Origin: Lachnospiraceae bacterium
GTDB taxonomy: Bacteria; Bacillota; Clostridia; Lachnospirales; Lachnospiraceae
Assembly (NCBI GenBank): GCA_029068665.1
Contig: JAIECC010000238.1
Coordinates: 1-8,940 of the forward strand
Direction: 5' to 3'
Length of the DNA stretch: 8,940 bases
The position numbers and the translations under genes are program-made. The notes below the pieces were generated by a model. It was given only the letters and a program-made list of their open reading frames with translations, was not told the DNA's origin and ran no database searches. Of the stretch, positions 1-7,462 are shown one piece after another (the stretch's first letter is position 1; each line of letters starts with the position of its first letter).

Positions 1-3
1 ATA

Positions 4-2079
4 TTAACTCCTCCAAAAAATTTTTATATTATCTCCATTATGTAACTCGTCAAAATGCTCTGCCTTTTTATCATTGAGCAGAAGGACCAGTTCTGTCCCC
101 TGCACCTTAGAGGTATCAAAACCCATAACATCAAAAATTTCAACAAAGACATACCGGTCCTTGCCGGATAAGGTATAAGTCTTTTGATTTGCCGTTACTA
201 CAATCGTGTTAAGAACAGGCTGCTCATCTGCTTCTTTCTGTGAAACCGGAGTTTCAGAAGCCGTATCCGTCTTATCACTCACAACTGAAGGTTCGGAGTC
301 CGTCTCTGCATCCAAATCCTGATATTGAAGCTGTTCCGACCAGGTAATCTTAAAATTCTCATATATTTTCGTATCAGCCTCTGCCGGTTCACGATTGACA
401 TAAATCCTGCCCTCCGGTGCAAGATCCATAAAGGTCAGAAGCTGTTCTAAGGTGTAATAATTCAACATACGAATCTGATCCTGATCCTGAATCTGATAGT
501 ATTCCGATTCCAATCTGCCATTCACACTGGCAAATTTCGGACATGTTATCATCTTATTATTGACCCGGAAGGAAATGGTATTGGTGAATTCCGGAATTTG
601 TCCCAGCGTTAGCTCTGCATCTTCTCCCTGGGTGGATTCCTGAATTAAAATCTGATCATTGGCTTCTATAGGCGTGTTGATGGAAGCATCATGTTCATTT
701 ACTGAAATGACTGCAGCATCTCCCTGATGTCCACGGAGGAACCGCTGCTTTCCGTCTACGGTATAATGCAGGTCCCGGCCACGCTTCGGGAAAACGGATT
801 CATTCTTCAGTCCAAACTGCATAGCAGCATCAAATACGGTCAGCCTGTCATTATTGTATAATTTAATCCGCTCCTGATTTACCAGAACAAAAATAAAATT
901 ATTCTTCTGATCATAATAATTCAGGCAGATACCGATAGGTGTTACCAGAAGAGGGTCCTTTTTCACATGCTCTACATGTATATGAATGTTCTGCATCACT
1001 TCTTCACCACGAAGGGCTACCCGCTCTTCCGGCAGATTCAATTGCTTTGCCAAAGACTTGGTAAAGCCCGGAAGCTTACCGCCGCCTCCTACAACAAACA
1101 CTGCACTGACCGGCTTACCACCGTTAAGCTCTATAATCTTTTCTGCCACACTTCGTGTAATATCCTTCATCACACCGGCAACCAGCTTATATACGGCATC
1201 CGGTGTGATATTATGGGAAATTCCCATAATATCCTTGTAAGTCATGGTTTTCCGCTTGGGAGAAATCATTTTGATTTTCTCTGCCGTATCAAAATCAACC
1301 AGATATTCCTTTATAATTAATTCCGTGATTTCATCTCCCGCAGAAGGAATCATGCCATAACCAATCACGCTTCCATCCTTGGTCACACAAATATCCGAGG
1401 TGCCGGCACCTACATCCACCAGACAGATATTTAACAGCCGGTAGTTCTGTGGAATCGCCACATTCATGGCAGCAATTGGCTCCAGTGTCAGATTGGATAC
1501 AGTAAGTCCTGCCTGCTCTACTGCTGCATACAGACCGTCCACTACCTCCTCCGGTAAAAAGGTTGCTAATACATCACCGCTGATATTTCTTGCCTTATGT
1601 CCCTCCAGATTGGAGATTTCATAGCCGTTTAAATAATATTTAATAACAGTATAACCAACACAATAGTATTTCTCTTCCGTACCAAGCTCCTCAACAATCT
1701 GTTCATGAGCCTTTTCCACACCCATCATCTCCAGAGAATGGATATATTCCAGATTTACCACTGTCTGGTCGTGAAACTCATACTCACCTACCCCTACGGC
1801 TGTTTTCAGCACACGGCCTGCGGCAGCAATACAGACCTCAGTCAGATTTCGTTCAATCTGCAATTCCAGCTCAGACTTTACATAGCGGATTTCTTCCGCT
1901 ACGGTTCCAATATCATGAATCTGTCCGTCCATCATAGCTCTGGTTTCATGCAGCTTTACACATTGTGCCACTACATGGAAGCCCTCTACATCCTGATATC
2001 CAACTGTCCCCACGATACTTCTGGTACCGATATCCAAGCCAAACACCAATGACTGTGGATATTTTGTTAATGCTGTCAT
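4..2079 (-). CDS. FtsA-like actin-family ATPase with a long C-terminal extension
   Basis: This 691-residue protein begins with an actin/HSP70-fold ATPase of the FtsA/PilM type (about 10-390). Visible nucleotide-binding motifs are phosphate-1 FGLDIGTRSI (13-22), phosphate-2 LVDVGAGTSDI (220-230) and the adenosine motif VVGGGGKLPG (329-338). Residues about 83-175 fit the extra 1C subdomain that marks FtsA, which anchors the FtsZ ring to the membrane in cell division. Ordinary FtsA has about 400-440 residues and ends in an amphipathic membrane-binding helix. Here that helix is not evident, and roughly 300 extra residues follow. They contain three weakly similar units (about 412-480, 541-580 and 641-689), the third preceded by an acidic Ser/Thr/Glu-rich linker (582-622). 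The last unit ends in GDNIKIFWRS. The extension is not recognised. The gene is the last of the operon seen here, 21 bases after coaE, with its TAA at the window edge. A role in division or envelope assembly is inferred from the ATPase domain only. Confidence 0.87.
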   Translation of the reverse strand: MTALTKYPQSLVFGLDIGTRSIVGTVGYQDVEGFHVVAQCVKLHETRAMMDGQIHDIGTVAEEIRYVKSELELQIERNLTEVCIAAAGRVLKTAVGVGEYEFHDQTVVNLEYIHSLEMMGVEKAHEQIVEELGTEEKYYCVGYTVIKYYLNGYEISNLEGHKARNISGDVLATFLPEEVVDGLYAAVEQAGLTVSNLTLEPIAAMNVAIPQNYRLLNICLVDVGAGTSDICVTKDGSVIGYGMIPSAGDEITELIIKEYLVDFDTAEKIKMISPKRKTMTYKDIMGISHNITPDAVYKLVAGVMKDITRSVAEKIIELNGGKPVSAVFVVGGGGKLPGFTKSLAKQLNLPEERVALRGEEVMQNIHIHVEHVKKDPLLVTPIGICLNYYDQKNNFIFVLVNQERIKLYNNDRLTVFDAAMQFGLKNESVFPKRGRDLHYTVDGKQRFLRGHQGDAAVISVNEHDASINTPIEANDQILIQESTQGEDAELTLGQIPEFTNTISFRVNNKMITCPKFASVNGRLESEYYQIQDQDQIRMLNYYTLEQLLTFMDLAPEGRIYVNREPAEADTKIYENFKITWSEQLQYQDLDAETDSEPSVVSDKTDTASETPVSQKEADEQPVLNTIVVTANQKTYTLSGKDRYVFVEIFDVMGFDTSKVQGTELVLLLNDKKAEHFDELHNGDNIKIFWRS

Positions 2080-2083
2080 ACTG

Positions 2084-2089
2084 CCTCCT
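2084..2089 (-). promoter_or_regulatory. Ribosome binding site of the FtsA-like gene
   Basis: A consensus AGGAGG lies four bases before the ATG at 2079, within the 21-base gap after coaE. It confirms the start of the FtsA-like protein. Confidence 0.8.
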
Positions 2090-2100
2090 ATGGTAAGATA

Positions 2101-2718
2101 CTATTGGTTTATTTTAACATAGAATATTTCGTTCTTCAATAATTCTTCCAGTTGTTTTTTGGTATTTTCCAACGAATGGTAATTCTCTATTACATGGGTA
2201 CAGTGGCTGCGATAGAAAGCATCGGAAGACTGATTGCCTATAATTGCTTCGCATTTTTCCCGGCTGTAATTCCTGGACTCCATCAGCCGCCGGACCCGCA
2301 CCTCTTCCGGTGCATAAATATACCATAGTTCATCGCATATCTCCTGATAACCATCTTCAATCAGCAGGGCGGCTTCGATTACAAAAAAAGGAATATCCCC
2401 TGCCCTGCGGCAGTTCTCAATGGCCTCCAGAACAAACTGCTTGACTTCCGGATGTACGATTGCATTCAATGCCTTTAGTCCATCCGGATTCTGAAAGACC
2501 ACATCTGCCAGTCTGCCCCGGTGAATTCTTCCGTCCAGGTCCAGAATGGCATCCGTAAAGGTATTTACAATACGGGTATAGGCTCTTTGTCCCGGCTCCA
2601 TAATGTCATGTGCTGCCTGATCCGCTTCCAGCACATAGGCATGATATTCCTCTTTCAGTATGGATAATATTGTACTTTTACCGGCTCCGATTCCTCCGGT
2701 AATACCTATGACTTTCAT
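2101..2718 (-). CDS. coaE: Dephospho-CoA kinase
   Basis: CoaE catalyses the last step of coenzyme A synthesis, ATP-dependent phosphorylation of the ribose 3'-hydroxyl of dephospho-CoA, in the cytoplasm. From the start chosen here the protein has 205 residues, a normal length. It shows the P-loop GGIGAGKST (8-16), EADQAAHDIM (31-40), the conserved HP of IVHPEV (89-90), FFVIEAALLIEDGY (111-124, where the family has its acceptor-binding strand) and the lid segment RVRRLMESRNYS (141-152). I place the start at ATG 2718 because MKVIGITGGIGAGKS puts the P-loop at its usual distance from the N-terminus. The in-frame ATG at 2781 would add 21 low-complexity, Gly/Lys/Glu-rich residues, and its GGAGG abuts the ATG with no spacer. 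The site before 2718 is itself imperfect (AGGGA two bases upstream), so the start is the uncertain part. The gene follows polA and precedes the FtsA-like gene, consistent with a single operon. Confidence 0.95.
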   Translation of the reverse strand: MKVIGITGGIGAGKSTILSILKEEYHAYVLEADQAAHDIMEPGQRAYTRIVNTFTDAILDLDGRIHRGRLADVVFQNPDGLKALNAIVHPEVKQFVLEAIENCRRAGDIPFFVIEAALLIEDGYQEICDELWYIYAPEEVRVRRLMESRNYSREKCEAIIGNQSSDAFYRSHCTHVIENYHSLENTKKQLEELLKNEIFYVKINQ

Positions 2719-2792
2719 CTTCCCTGTACCTGCTCCCTTTTCCTTCTCTCTTCCGAACCGGGTTGTACATTCTCGAAGCATCCTCCGGTCTG

Positions 2793-5432
2793 CTACTTGG
2801 CATCATACCAGTTATCTGCAACATGTACATCAATGTCTAATGGAACGGAAAGTGATGCCGCATGTTCCATTTCCTCATGAAGAATTCGGGTTACCTTGGT
2901 TACTTCATTTTCCTTTGCTTCAATCAGCAATTCATCATGAATCTGCAAAATCAAACGGGATTTCATTTTCTCTTTAATCAGCCGTTCCCGTACATGGTTC
3001 ATGGCGATTTTAATAATGTCTGCAGCCGTACCCTGAATTGGAGAATTCATGGCAATCCGTTCTCCAAAGCTTCGCTGCATGAAATTTCCGGACTGAATCT
3101 CCGGAACCGGCCGGATACGATGGTACATGGTTTCCACTACACCGGTCTGTCTGGCTGTTTCTACCTGATGATCCAGAAACGCTTTGATGCTGGGATAGGT
3201 TTCAAAATACCGTTCAATATATTCCGATGCTTCCTTTTTTGAAATATTCAGATCCTGACTTAACCCATAGGCACTGATACCATAAACAATTCCAAAATTC
3301 ACTGCCTTGGCATTTCTCCGCTGCAAAGGTGTTACCGCATCAATGGGAACACCAAATACCTCAGAAGCAGTGGATGCATGGATATCCTGATTATGCCGAA
3401 AGGCATCAATTAATACCTGGTCTCCGGATAAATGGGCCAGCACCCGCAGCTCAATCTGAGAATAATCCGCATCTACAAATACAAAGCCGTCCTTCGGTAT
3501 AAATACCTTCCGAATCATTCGCCCTAGGGGCATACGAATAGGAATATTCTGCAAATTTGGCTCTGTACTGCTGATTCGTCCCGTTGCGGTGATCGTCTGG
3601 TGAAATCTTCCGTGAATCCGTTCGTCTGCCAGAATATAAATTGCCAGTCCATCTGCATAGGTGGATTTCAATTTCGCCATTTGACGGTATTCCAGGATAG
3701 CCGGTATAATCGGATGTTCCTGCTTTATTTTCTCTAAAACTTCCACATTGGTGGAATATCCTGTCTTCGTTTTCTTTCCGCCGGGCAGCTTCATACGATC
3801 GAAGAGAATCTCACCCAGCTGCCTTGGTGACTGGATATTAAAGTTCTCTCCTGCCATATTGTGAATGTCAGCTTCCAGCTCCTGAATCCGTTCCACCAGC
3901 CGGTTGCCATATTCCTTTAAAGCATTTCGCTGTACCCGAATCCCCCATTTCTGCATATCAAATAAGGAATATATAGTAGGACATTCAATATCCCAGTACA
4001 GCTTCAGCATGTTCTTTGCTGCAAGGAGACCTTCCATCTTTAACCCTGCCGCATAAGCCACGCATATCTCGTCTGCAAGCATCTTCTGCACACCGGATTC
4101 CTGAAGGGTAAATGGTGTAAGCTCTGCTTTTCCCATCAATTCTTTCTTGGAAGGTACGGTGATGCCAAGAATATCTCTGGCTATATCATCATAATCATAA
4201 CTGTCTTTTAATGGATTCAGCAGATAACAGGCAACTGCCAGATCCAAAATCCTCTTTCCGTCCATAGCAGGAGACAGTACTCGAAGCTGATCTTTCCAGC
4301 CAATGGTAACGACCCTTTTACAATTAGAGAACAGGTCCAGGATATGTCCGGTCAGATATTCCTCCGTTATAAACCCTCCAAGGAGAATCATCACTGCTTT
4401 TCCTGCTTCCGCAGAAAATGTCATGCCCAATAACCCCTGACTGCAAATCACACATTGGAGGGCAACCGACTCCGAAGCCACCGCTTTCTGAAAGAAGGCT
4501 TCCGCCTCTGCCAACTCCTCGATTGTACGCAATTCAGCCTGAAACTGCTCTGCTTCCATAGGCTGGGAAAATCGGTTCAAAATGCTTTTTAACTCCAGCT
4601 GCTTAAACATCTCATAGGAATTTTCATTAAAAAACTCCTTAATTTCCATGGAATCCAGGCTGAAATCAATGGGACAATCCAGCTTGATCGTTGCCAGTTC
4701 CTTGCTGAGAAGAGCCTGTTCATAATAAGTCTGAAGATTCTCTCTTGCCTTATTGGGCTTAATTTCATCAATATGTGCATAGGCATTCTCAATGGAGTGA
4801 TAGGCAGCGATAATCTTCGTGGCAGTCTTCTCTCCGATTCCCGGCACCCCCGGAATATTATCCGAAGCATCTCCCATCAATCCTTTTAAATCAATAAACT
4901 CCATCGGTGTTACCTGATATCGTTCCTTCACATCTTCCGCATAATAATCCTCAATGGTGGTGCCGGAAGGCTTGGTTTTAGGAATCCGAATCTGGATTTC
5001 CTCTGTTGCCAGCTGCAGCAAATCCCGATCACCGGATACGATGGTAACCTGAAATTCCTGCTCCAGACCTTTCCTGGACAGGGTGCCGATGATATCATCC
5101 GCTTCAAATCCCCCCTGCTCTACTGTGGTAATGTTCATGGCATGAAGCACTTCCTTCATCACCGGAACCTGTTGCCGCAGTTCCTCCGGCATAGGCTTTC
5201 TGGTTCCCTTATAGGCCTCATACCGCAGATGCCGAAAGGTTGGCTGATGCACATCAAAGGCCACACAAAGATGCGTGGGCTGTTCTTCTTCCATCAGCTT
5301 CAATACAATATTCAAAAAACCCAGAATTGCATTGGTATGCAGTCCCTGAGAATTCGATAAATCCGGAAGTCCGTAAAACGCCCGGTTCAATATGCTGTGT
5401 CCATCAATTAGTAATAGTTTTTTCAATTTCAT
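2793..5432 (-). CDS. polA: DNA polymerase I
   Basis: This 879-residue protein is a full-length family A polymerase that fills gaps and removes RNA primers in replication and repair. The N-terminal 5' nuclease (about 1-290) shows DGHSILNRAFYG (10-21), FDVHQPTFRHLRYEAYKG (59-76), FEADDIIG (109-116), SGDRDLL (133-139) and the helix-hairpin-helix segment SDNIPGVPGIGEKTA (190-204). The middle domain (about 300-480) sits where proofreading exonucleases lie but lacks the DxE metal-binding motif, so it is probably inactive, as in several Gram-positive and thermophilic enzymes. The polymerase domain has motif A DADYSQIELR (654-663), motif B RRNAKAVNFGIVYG (705-718) and motif C IHDELL (831-836). MYHRIRPVPEI (769-779) replaces the usual GRRR-type segment with a His where Gly is common. 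The start is supported by AAAGGAG and overlaps the upstream gene by 29 bases. Length and ends match the family. Confidence 0.98.
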   Translation of the reverse strand: MKLKKLLLIDGHSILNRAFYGLPDLSNSQGLHTNAILGFLNIVLKLMEEEQPTHLCVAFDVHQPTFRHLRYEAYKGTRKPMPEELRQQVPVMKEVLHAMNITTVEQGGFEADDIIGTLSRKGLEQEFQVTIVSGDRDLLQLATEEIQIRIPKTKPSGTTIEDYYAEDVKERYQVTPMEFIDLKGLMGDASDNIPGVPGIGEKTATKIIAAYHSIENAYAHIDEIKPNKARENLQTYYEQALLSKELATIKLDCPIDFSLDSMEIKEFFNENSYEMFKQLELKSILNRFSQPMEAEQFQAELRTIEELAEAEAFFQKAVASESVALQCVICSQGLLGMTFSAEAGKAVMILLGGFITEEYLTGHILDLFSNCKRVVTIGWKDQLRVLSPAMDGKRILDLAVACYLLNPLKDSYDYDDIARDILGITVPSKKELMGKAELTPFTLQESGVQKMLADEICVAYAAGLKMEGLLAAKNMLKLYWDIECPTIYSLFDMQKWGIRVQRNALKEYGNRLVERIQELEADIHNMAGENFNIQSPRQLGEILFDRMKLPGGKKTKTGYSTNVEVLEKIKQEHPIIPAILEYRQMAKLKSTYADGLAIYILADERIHGRFHQTITATGRISSTEPNLQNIPIRMPLGRMIRKVFIPKDGFVFVDADYSQIELRVLAHLSGDQVLIDAFRHNQDIHASTASEVFGVPIDAVTPLQRRNAKAVNFGIVYGISAYGLSQDLNISKKEASEYIERYFETYPSIKAFLDHQVETARQTGVVETMYHRIRPVPEIQSGNFMQRSFGERIAMNSPIQGTAADIIKIAMNHVRERLIKEKMKSRLILQIHDELLIEAKENEVTKVTRILHEEMEHAASLSVPLDIDVHVADNWYDAK

Positions 5433-5964
5433 TGTCTCCTTTATGCTGATTCAGATAGATACGCAGACGCTCATAGTAGCTGCTGTTCCTGTAATCCTGT
5501 TCAGTATGATTGATATAATTTCCCAAATCAAACAGTTCATAATCCTCATTATGAAAAATAGCTTCACCAAAATAATCATAATAATAATATTCTGACTGCC
5601 GTGCCTTGATATCTGCCTGCTCCTGTTGATATCTGGTATTGCGAAGGCTTTCATATCCCAGAAATCCCACGGTACAAATGGCAGCAATAATAATGACTAT
5701 GGTGGAGCCCGTCAGTTTTCTCCGGTTTTGAATATGCTTATATTCAATATTCAGTTTTTCTTCCATTTGTGTCTTAAAGTCCGTAGATAATTCCTGGTCC
5801 TCGTCTAACTGCTTCATCCCTACCAAAAGGGTATAATAAATTTCCAATTCTTCCGCGCAGTTCTCACAGCCTCGAACATGACGGACGAATTCCAGCAGTT
5901 CTCCCCCTTCCAGCTTACCCTCCACAAATGCTACAATTTTTGATTGTGCTTCCAGACAATTCAT
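5404..5964 (-). CDS. Membrane-anchored zinc-finger (zf-HC2) protein, anti-sigma-factor-like
   Basis: This 186-residue protein has the layout of a ZAS-type anti-sigma factor. The N-terminus carries Cys3, then His29-x3-Cys33-x2-Cys36 (HVRGCENC), the full zf-HC2 zinc-binding pattern. A charged linker (50-84) leads to one transmembrane helix (about 86-104). By the positive-inside rule (NRRK before the helix), the zinc finger should be cytoplasmic and the tail outside. The outer tail (105-186) is not recognised. It is rich in tyrosine, with 11 Tyr between residues 126 and 170, including four in a row. Such proteins normally hold an ECF sigma factor at the membrane until proteolysis, but no sigma gene is adjacent, so the anti-sigma role is inferred and another ZAS function is possible. 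It follows the PrsW-like gene by 13 bases, with a modest GGTGA-type ribosome binding site. Its last 29 bases overlap the start of polA in another frame. Confidence 0.85.
   Translation of the reverse strand: MNCLEAQSKIVAFVEGKLEGGELLEFVRHVRGCENCAEELEIYYTLLVGMKQLDEDQELSTDFKTQMEEKLNIEYKHIQNRRKLTGSTIVIIIAAICTVGFLGYESLRNTRYQQEQADIKARQSEYYYYDYFGEAIFHNEDYELFDLGNYINHTEQDYRNSSYYERLRIYLNQHKGDNEIEKTITN
5436..5442 (-). promoter_or_regulatory. polA ribosome binding site inside the zinc-finger gene
   Basis: AAAGGAG ends 3 bases before the polA ATG (5432) and lies within the coding sequence of the upstream zinc-finger gene. This supports the overlapping start of polA and suggests translational coupling. Confidence 0.8.
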
Positions 5965-5977
5965 CGTTTCACCAGCT

Positions 5978-7204
5978 TTAACAAGACTGTCTTACGGTAT
6001 TATAATAAAACCGGACAGCCAATAGTTTATGATTTTCATTCATATTGATCCGAATGCTCTGCCACTCGGCCTGATTCCCCAAATAATAAACATCATTCAG
6101 TTGATTACAGCCGTCAAATACATGATTGCCCATAAACTGAATATGAGGAATCAGAAATCGATTTAGATTATAGCAGTATTCAAAGGCAAAATTCCCGATT
6201 CCGATTAAATGATTGGGCACCGCCACTTCTCTTAGATATGGACAGTTAAAAAATGCTGTGTCTTCAATCAGTCTTAAATTCATAGGAAGTCTTATATTTA
6301 CAATGTTGGTATAGGCAAACGCAGACCGGGCAATGATCCGCACCGGAAAATTATCAATCTGCTCCGGAATGATCAAAACCTCTCCCCGGAAAGGCTTGGT
6401 CAGTCCTAAGATCATAATCTCTCTCTGATCGGTCACTGCATAGCGCAGCCAGCCATCCTTCGTGACCTTTACATTTAATCTGCCTGTAATATTGTGGTCA
6501 TGCTTTGAAAAATAAATGCACATGGTAATGGTAAACCCATACATGGCCACCACGAAGGTAAAAAATACCACCATCATAAGAATGTTACTGAAATTACAAC
6601 AGAAATCATAAAAGCCATGAATACTCATTGGCACCAGCAGGCTCAGTCCTATAAACAAAAAGCATTTGCCAACCTGATGCCGGAACATGGCCTCCTTTGC
6701 CTTTCCATAAAAAAATCCCATAAAAATAGCAACTGCCGTATGTAGTGGAACTGCCAGAAATGCTCTTCCAATCCCCACACTCATACCGGGCAGAAAGCCC
6801 TCAAATAAACCGGTATTCATGACATATCCGATATTTTCCAGCAGTGCAAAGCCAAGGGAGGCAGAAACTGCATAGATGACTCCGTCAAATACATAATCAA
6901 AATGCTTATTTTTCCATGTAATAGTAAACATGAACAGGAATTTAAACAACTCCTCCGAAACTGCCACCACAAAAAAATAAAGAAAGAAATTATAGAGAAG
7001 GGTGTCCGGAGTAAATAAAATTCCCAATACCGCACTGCCCACCATTTCTGCCAGCATGGTAGGAATGGTACTCAGAATTCCCATTCCAAGCAGTGCCAAA
7101 ACCAGCCAGAAGGGCTCCCTTTCAATTTTATCACTAAAATAAATCAGCAGTAAAAGAACCACCACCGGAATAATTGCCAATATGAATAAAATAAGATTCT
7201 GCAT
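5978..7204 (-). CDS. PrsW-family intramembrane metalloprotease fused to a leucine-rich repeat domain
   Basis: This 408-residue protein has two parts. Residues 1-231 are a PrsW-type polytopic membrane protease with about seven hydrophobic helices. PrsW-family motifs are visible: EELFK (84-88), a second motif region FDG...LLENIGY (106-127), His155 in AVPLHTA and His196 in SIHGFYD. These are the expected metal-binding and catalytic residues. In B. subtilis PrsW makes the first cut in the anti-sigma factor RsiW. Residues about 262-400 resemble BspA-type (LRR_5) leucine-rich repeats, with units such as ARSAFAYTNIVNIRLP and GNFAFEYCYNLNRFLIP, and end in a typical capping segment, YYLGNQAEWQSIRI. 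B. subtilis PrsW is much shorter, at roughly 220 residues, so the C-terminal half is an addition. The basic loops (97-101, 168-180, 234-254) suggest that the C-terminus is cytoplasmic, which is a prediction only. GGAGG lies 10 bases before the ATG. The next gene, 13 bases downstream, encodes a zinc-finger anti-sigma-like protein, a plausible substrate. Confidence 0.88.
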   Translation of the reverse strand: MQNLILFILAIIPVVVLLLLIYFSDKIEREPFWLVLALLGMGILSTIPTMLAEMVGSAVLGILFTPDTLLYNFFLYFFVVAVSEELFKFLFMFTITWKNKHFDYVFDGVIYAVSASLGFALLENIGYVMNTGLFEGFLPGMSVGIGRAFLAVPLHTAVAIFMGFFYGKAKEAMFRHQVGKCFLFIGLSLLVPMSIHGFYDFCCNFSNILMMVVFFTFVVAMYGFTITMCIYFSKHDHNITGRLNVKVTKDGWLRYAVTDQREIMILGLTKPFRGEVLIIPEQIDNFPVRIIARSAFAYTNIVNIRLPMNLRLIEDTAFFNCPYLREVAVPNHLIGIGNFAFEYCYNLNRFLIPHIQFMGNHVFDGCNQLNDVYYLGNQAEWQSIRINMNENHKLLAVRFYYNTVRQSC

Positions 7205-7261
7205 ATCCTGTCTTCCTCCGTAGTTAGTGCCGCTGCATATAGCCGGAACATTAATACTTAT

Positions 7262-7290
7262 ATTATATGTGATTCCGATACTGAATGCAA
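7262..7290 (-). promoter_or_regulatory. Predicted promoter of the PrsW-polA-coaE-FtsA-like operon
   Basis: Minus-strand TTGCAT (7290-7285, a weak -35 match) is separated by 17 bases from a perfect TATAAT (7267-7262). It lies in the short gap between the tRNA terminator and the PrsW-like gene. Transcription should start near 7255, giving a leader of about 50 bases. It is the only clear promoter I found upstream of the five following genes, although weaker internal promoters cannot be excluded. Confidence 0.72.
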
Positions 7291-7302
7291 GAAATGCGGA
7301 AA

Positions 7303-7332
7303 TAAAAACACCCCTTGAAGCTCAAGGGGTGT
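7303..7332 (-). terminator. Intrinsic terminator after tRNA-Leu
   Basis: On the minus strand an 11-base-pair perfect stem, ACACCCCTTGA paired with TCAAGGGGTGT, closes a three-base loop and runs into TTTTTA. It begins three bases after the tRNA. The opposite strand has no T-run after the hairpin, so it acts in one direction only. It probably ends both the tRNA transcript and readthrough from the sortase/Bax inhibitor-1 unit, and it separates them from the PrsW-led operon. Confidence 0.93.
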
Positions 7333-7334
7333 AA

Positions 7335-7417
7335 TGCCGGCAGCGGGACTTGAACCCGCACGTGGTTGCCCACAACAGATTTTGAGTCTGCCTCGTCTGC
7401 CATTCCGACACGCCGGC
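7335..7417 (-). tRNA. tRNA-Leu, anticodon CAA
   Basis: This 83-base cloverleaf decodes UUG. The acceptor stem pairs GCCGGCG with TGCCGGC (one G-U pair), with A as the discriminator base at 7335. The anticodon stem GCAGA/TCTGT encloses the seven-base loop CTCAAAA, giving anticodon CAA. The long variable arm, TGTGG-GCAA-CCACG, is typical of class II tRNAs (Leu, Ser, Tyr). The T-arm is GCGGG-TTCAAGT-CCCGC. No CCA is encoded: the next bases are TTA, so the end must be added by the CCA-adding enzyme. It has its own promoter upstream and an intrinsic terminator three bases downstream. Confidence 0.97.
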
Positions 7418-7462
7418 AGCAAATCCATCGGATTGCCTTGGCACTTTGCGCCAACAAATGAT

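Noticed and set aside
967..1320. Plus-strand open frames of 84-117 codons opposite the FtsA-like gene, and similar ones opposite polA and the other genes
   Set aside because: They lie wholly within well-supported minus-strand genes, have no recognisable domains, and look like shadows of the real coding frames.
7205..7251. Possible short upstream frame starting at an ATG in the leader of the PrsW-like gene
   Set aside because: It has no ribosome binding site in front, runs into the PrsW-like gene in a different frame, and encodes nothing recognisable.
7438..7454. Inverted repeat TTGGC...GCCAA considered as a terminator for the Bax inhibitor-1 family gene
   Set aside because: The stem is short and no T-run follows it on the minus strand. 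It lies in the predicted tRNA leader instead.
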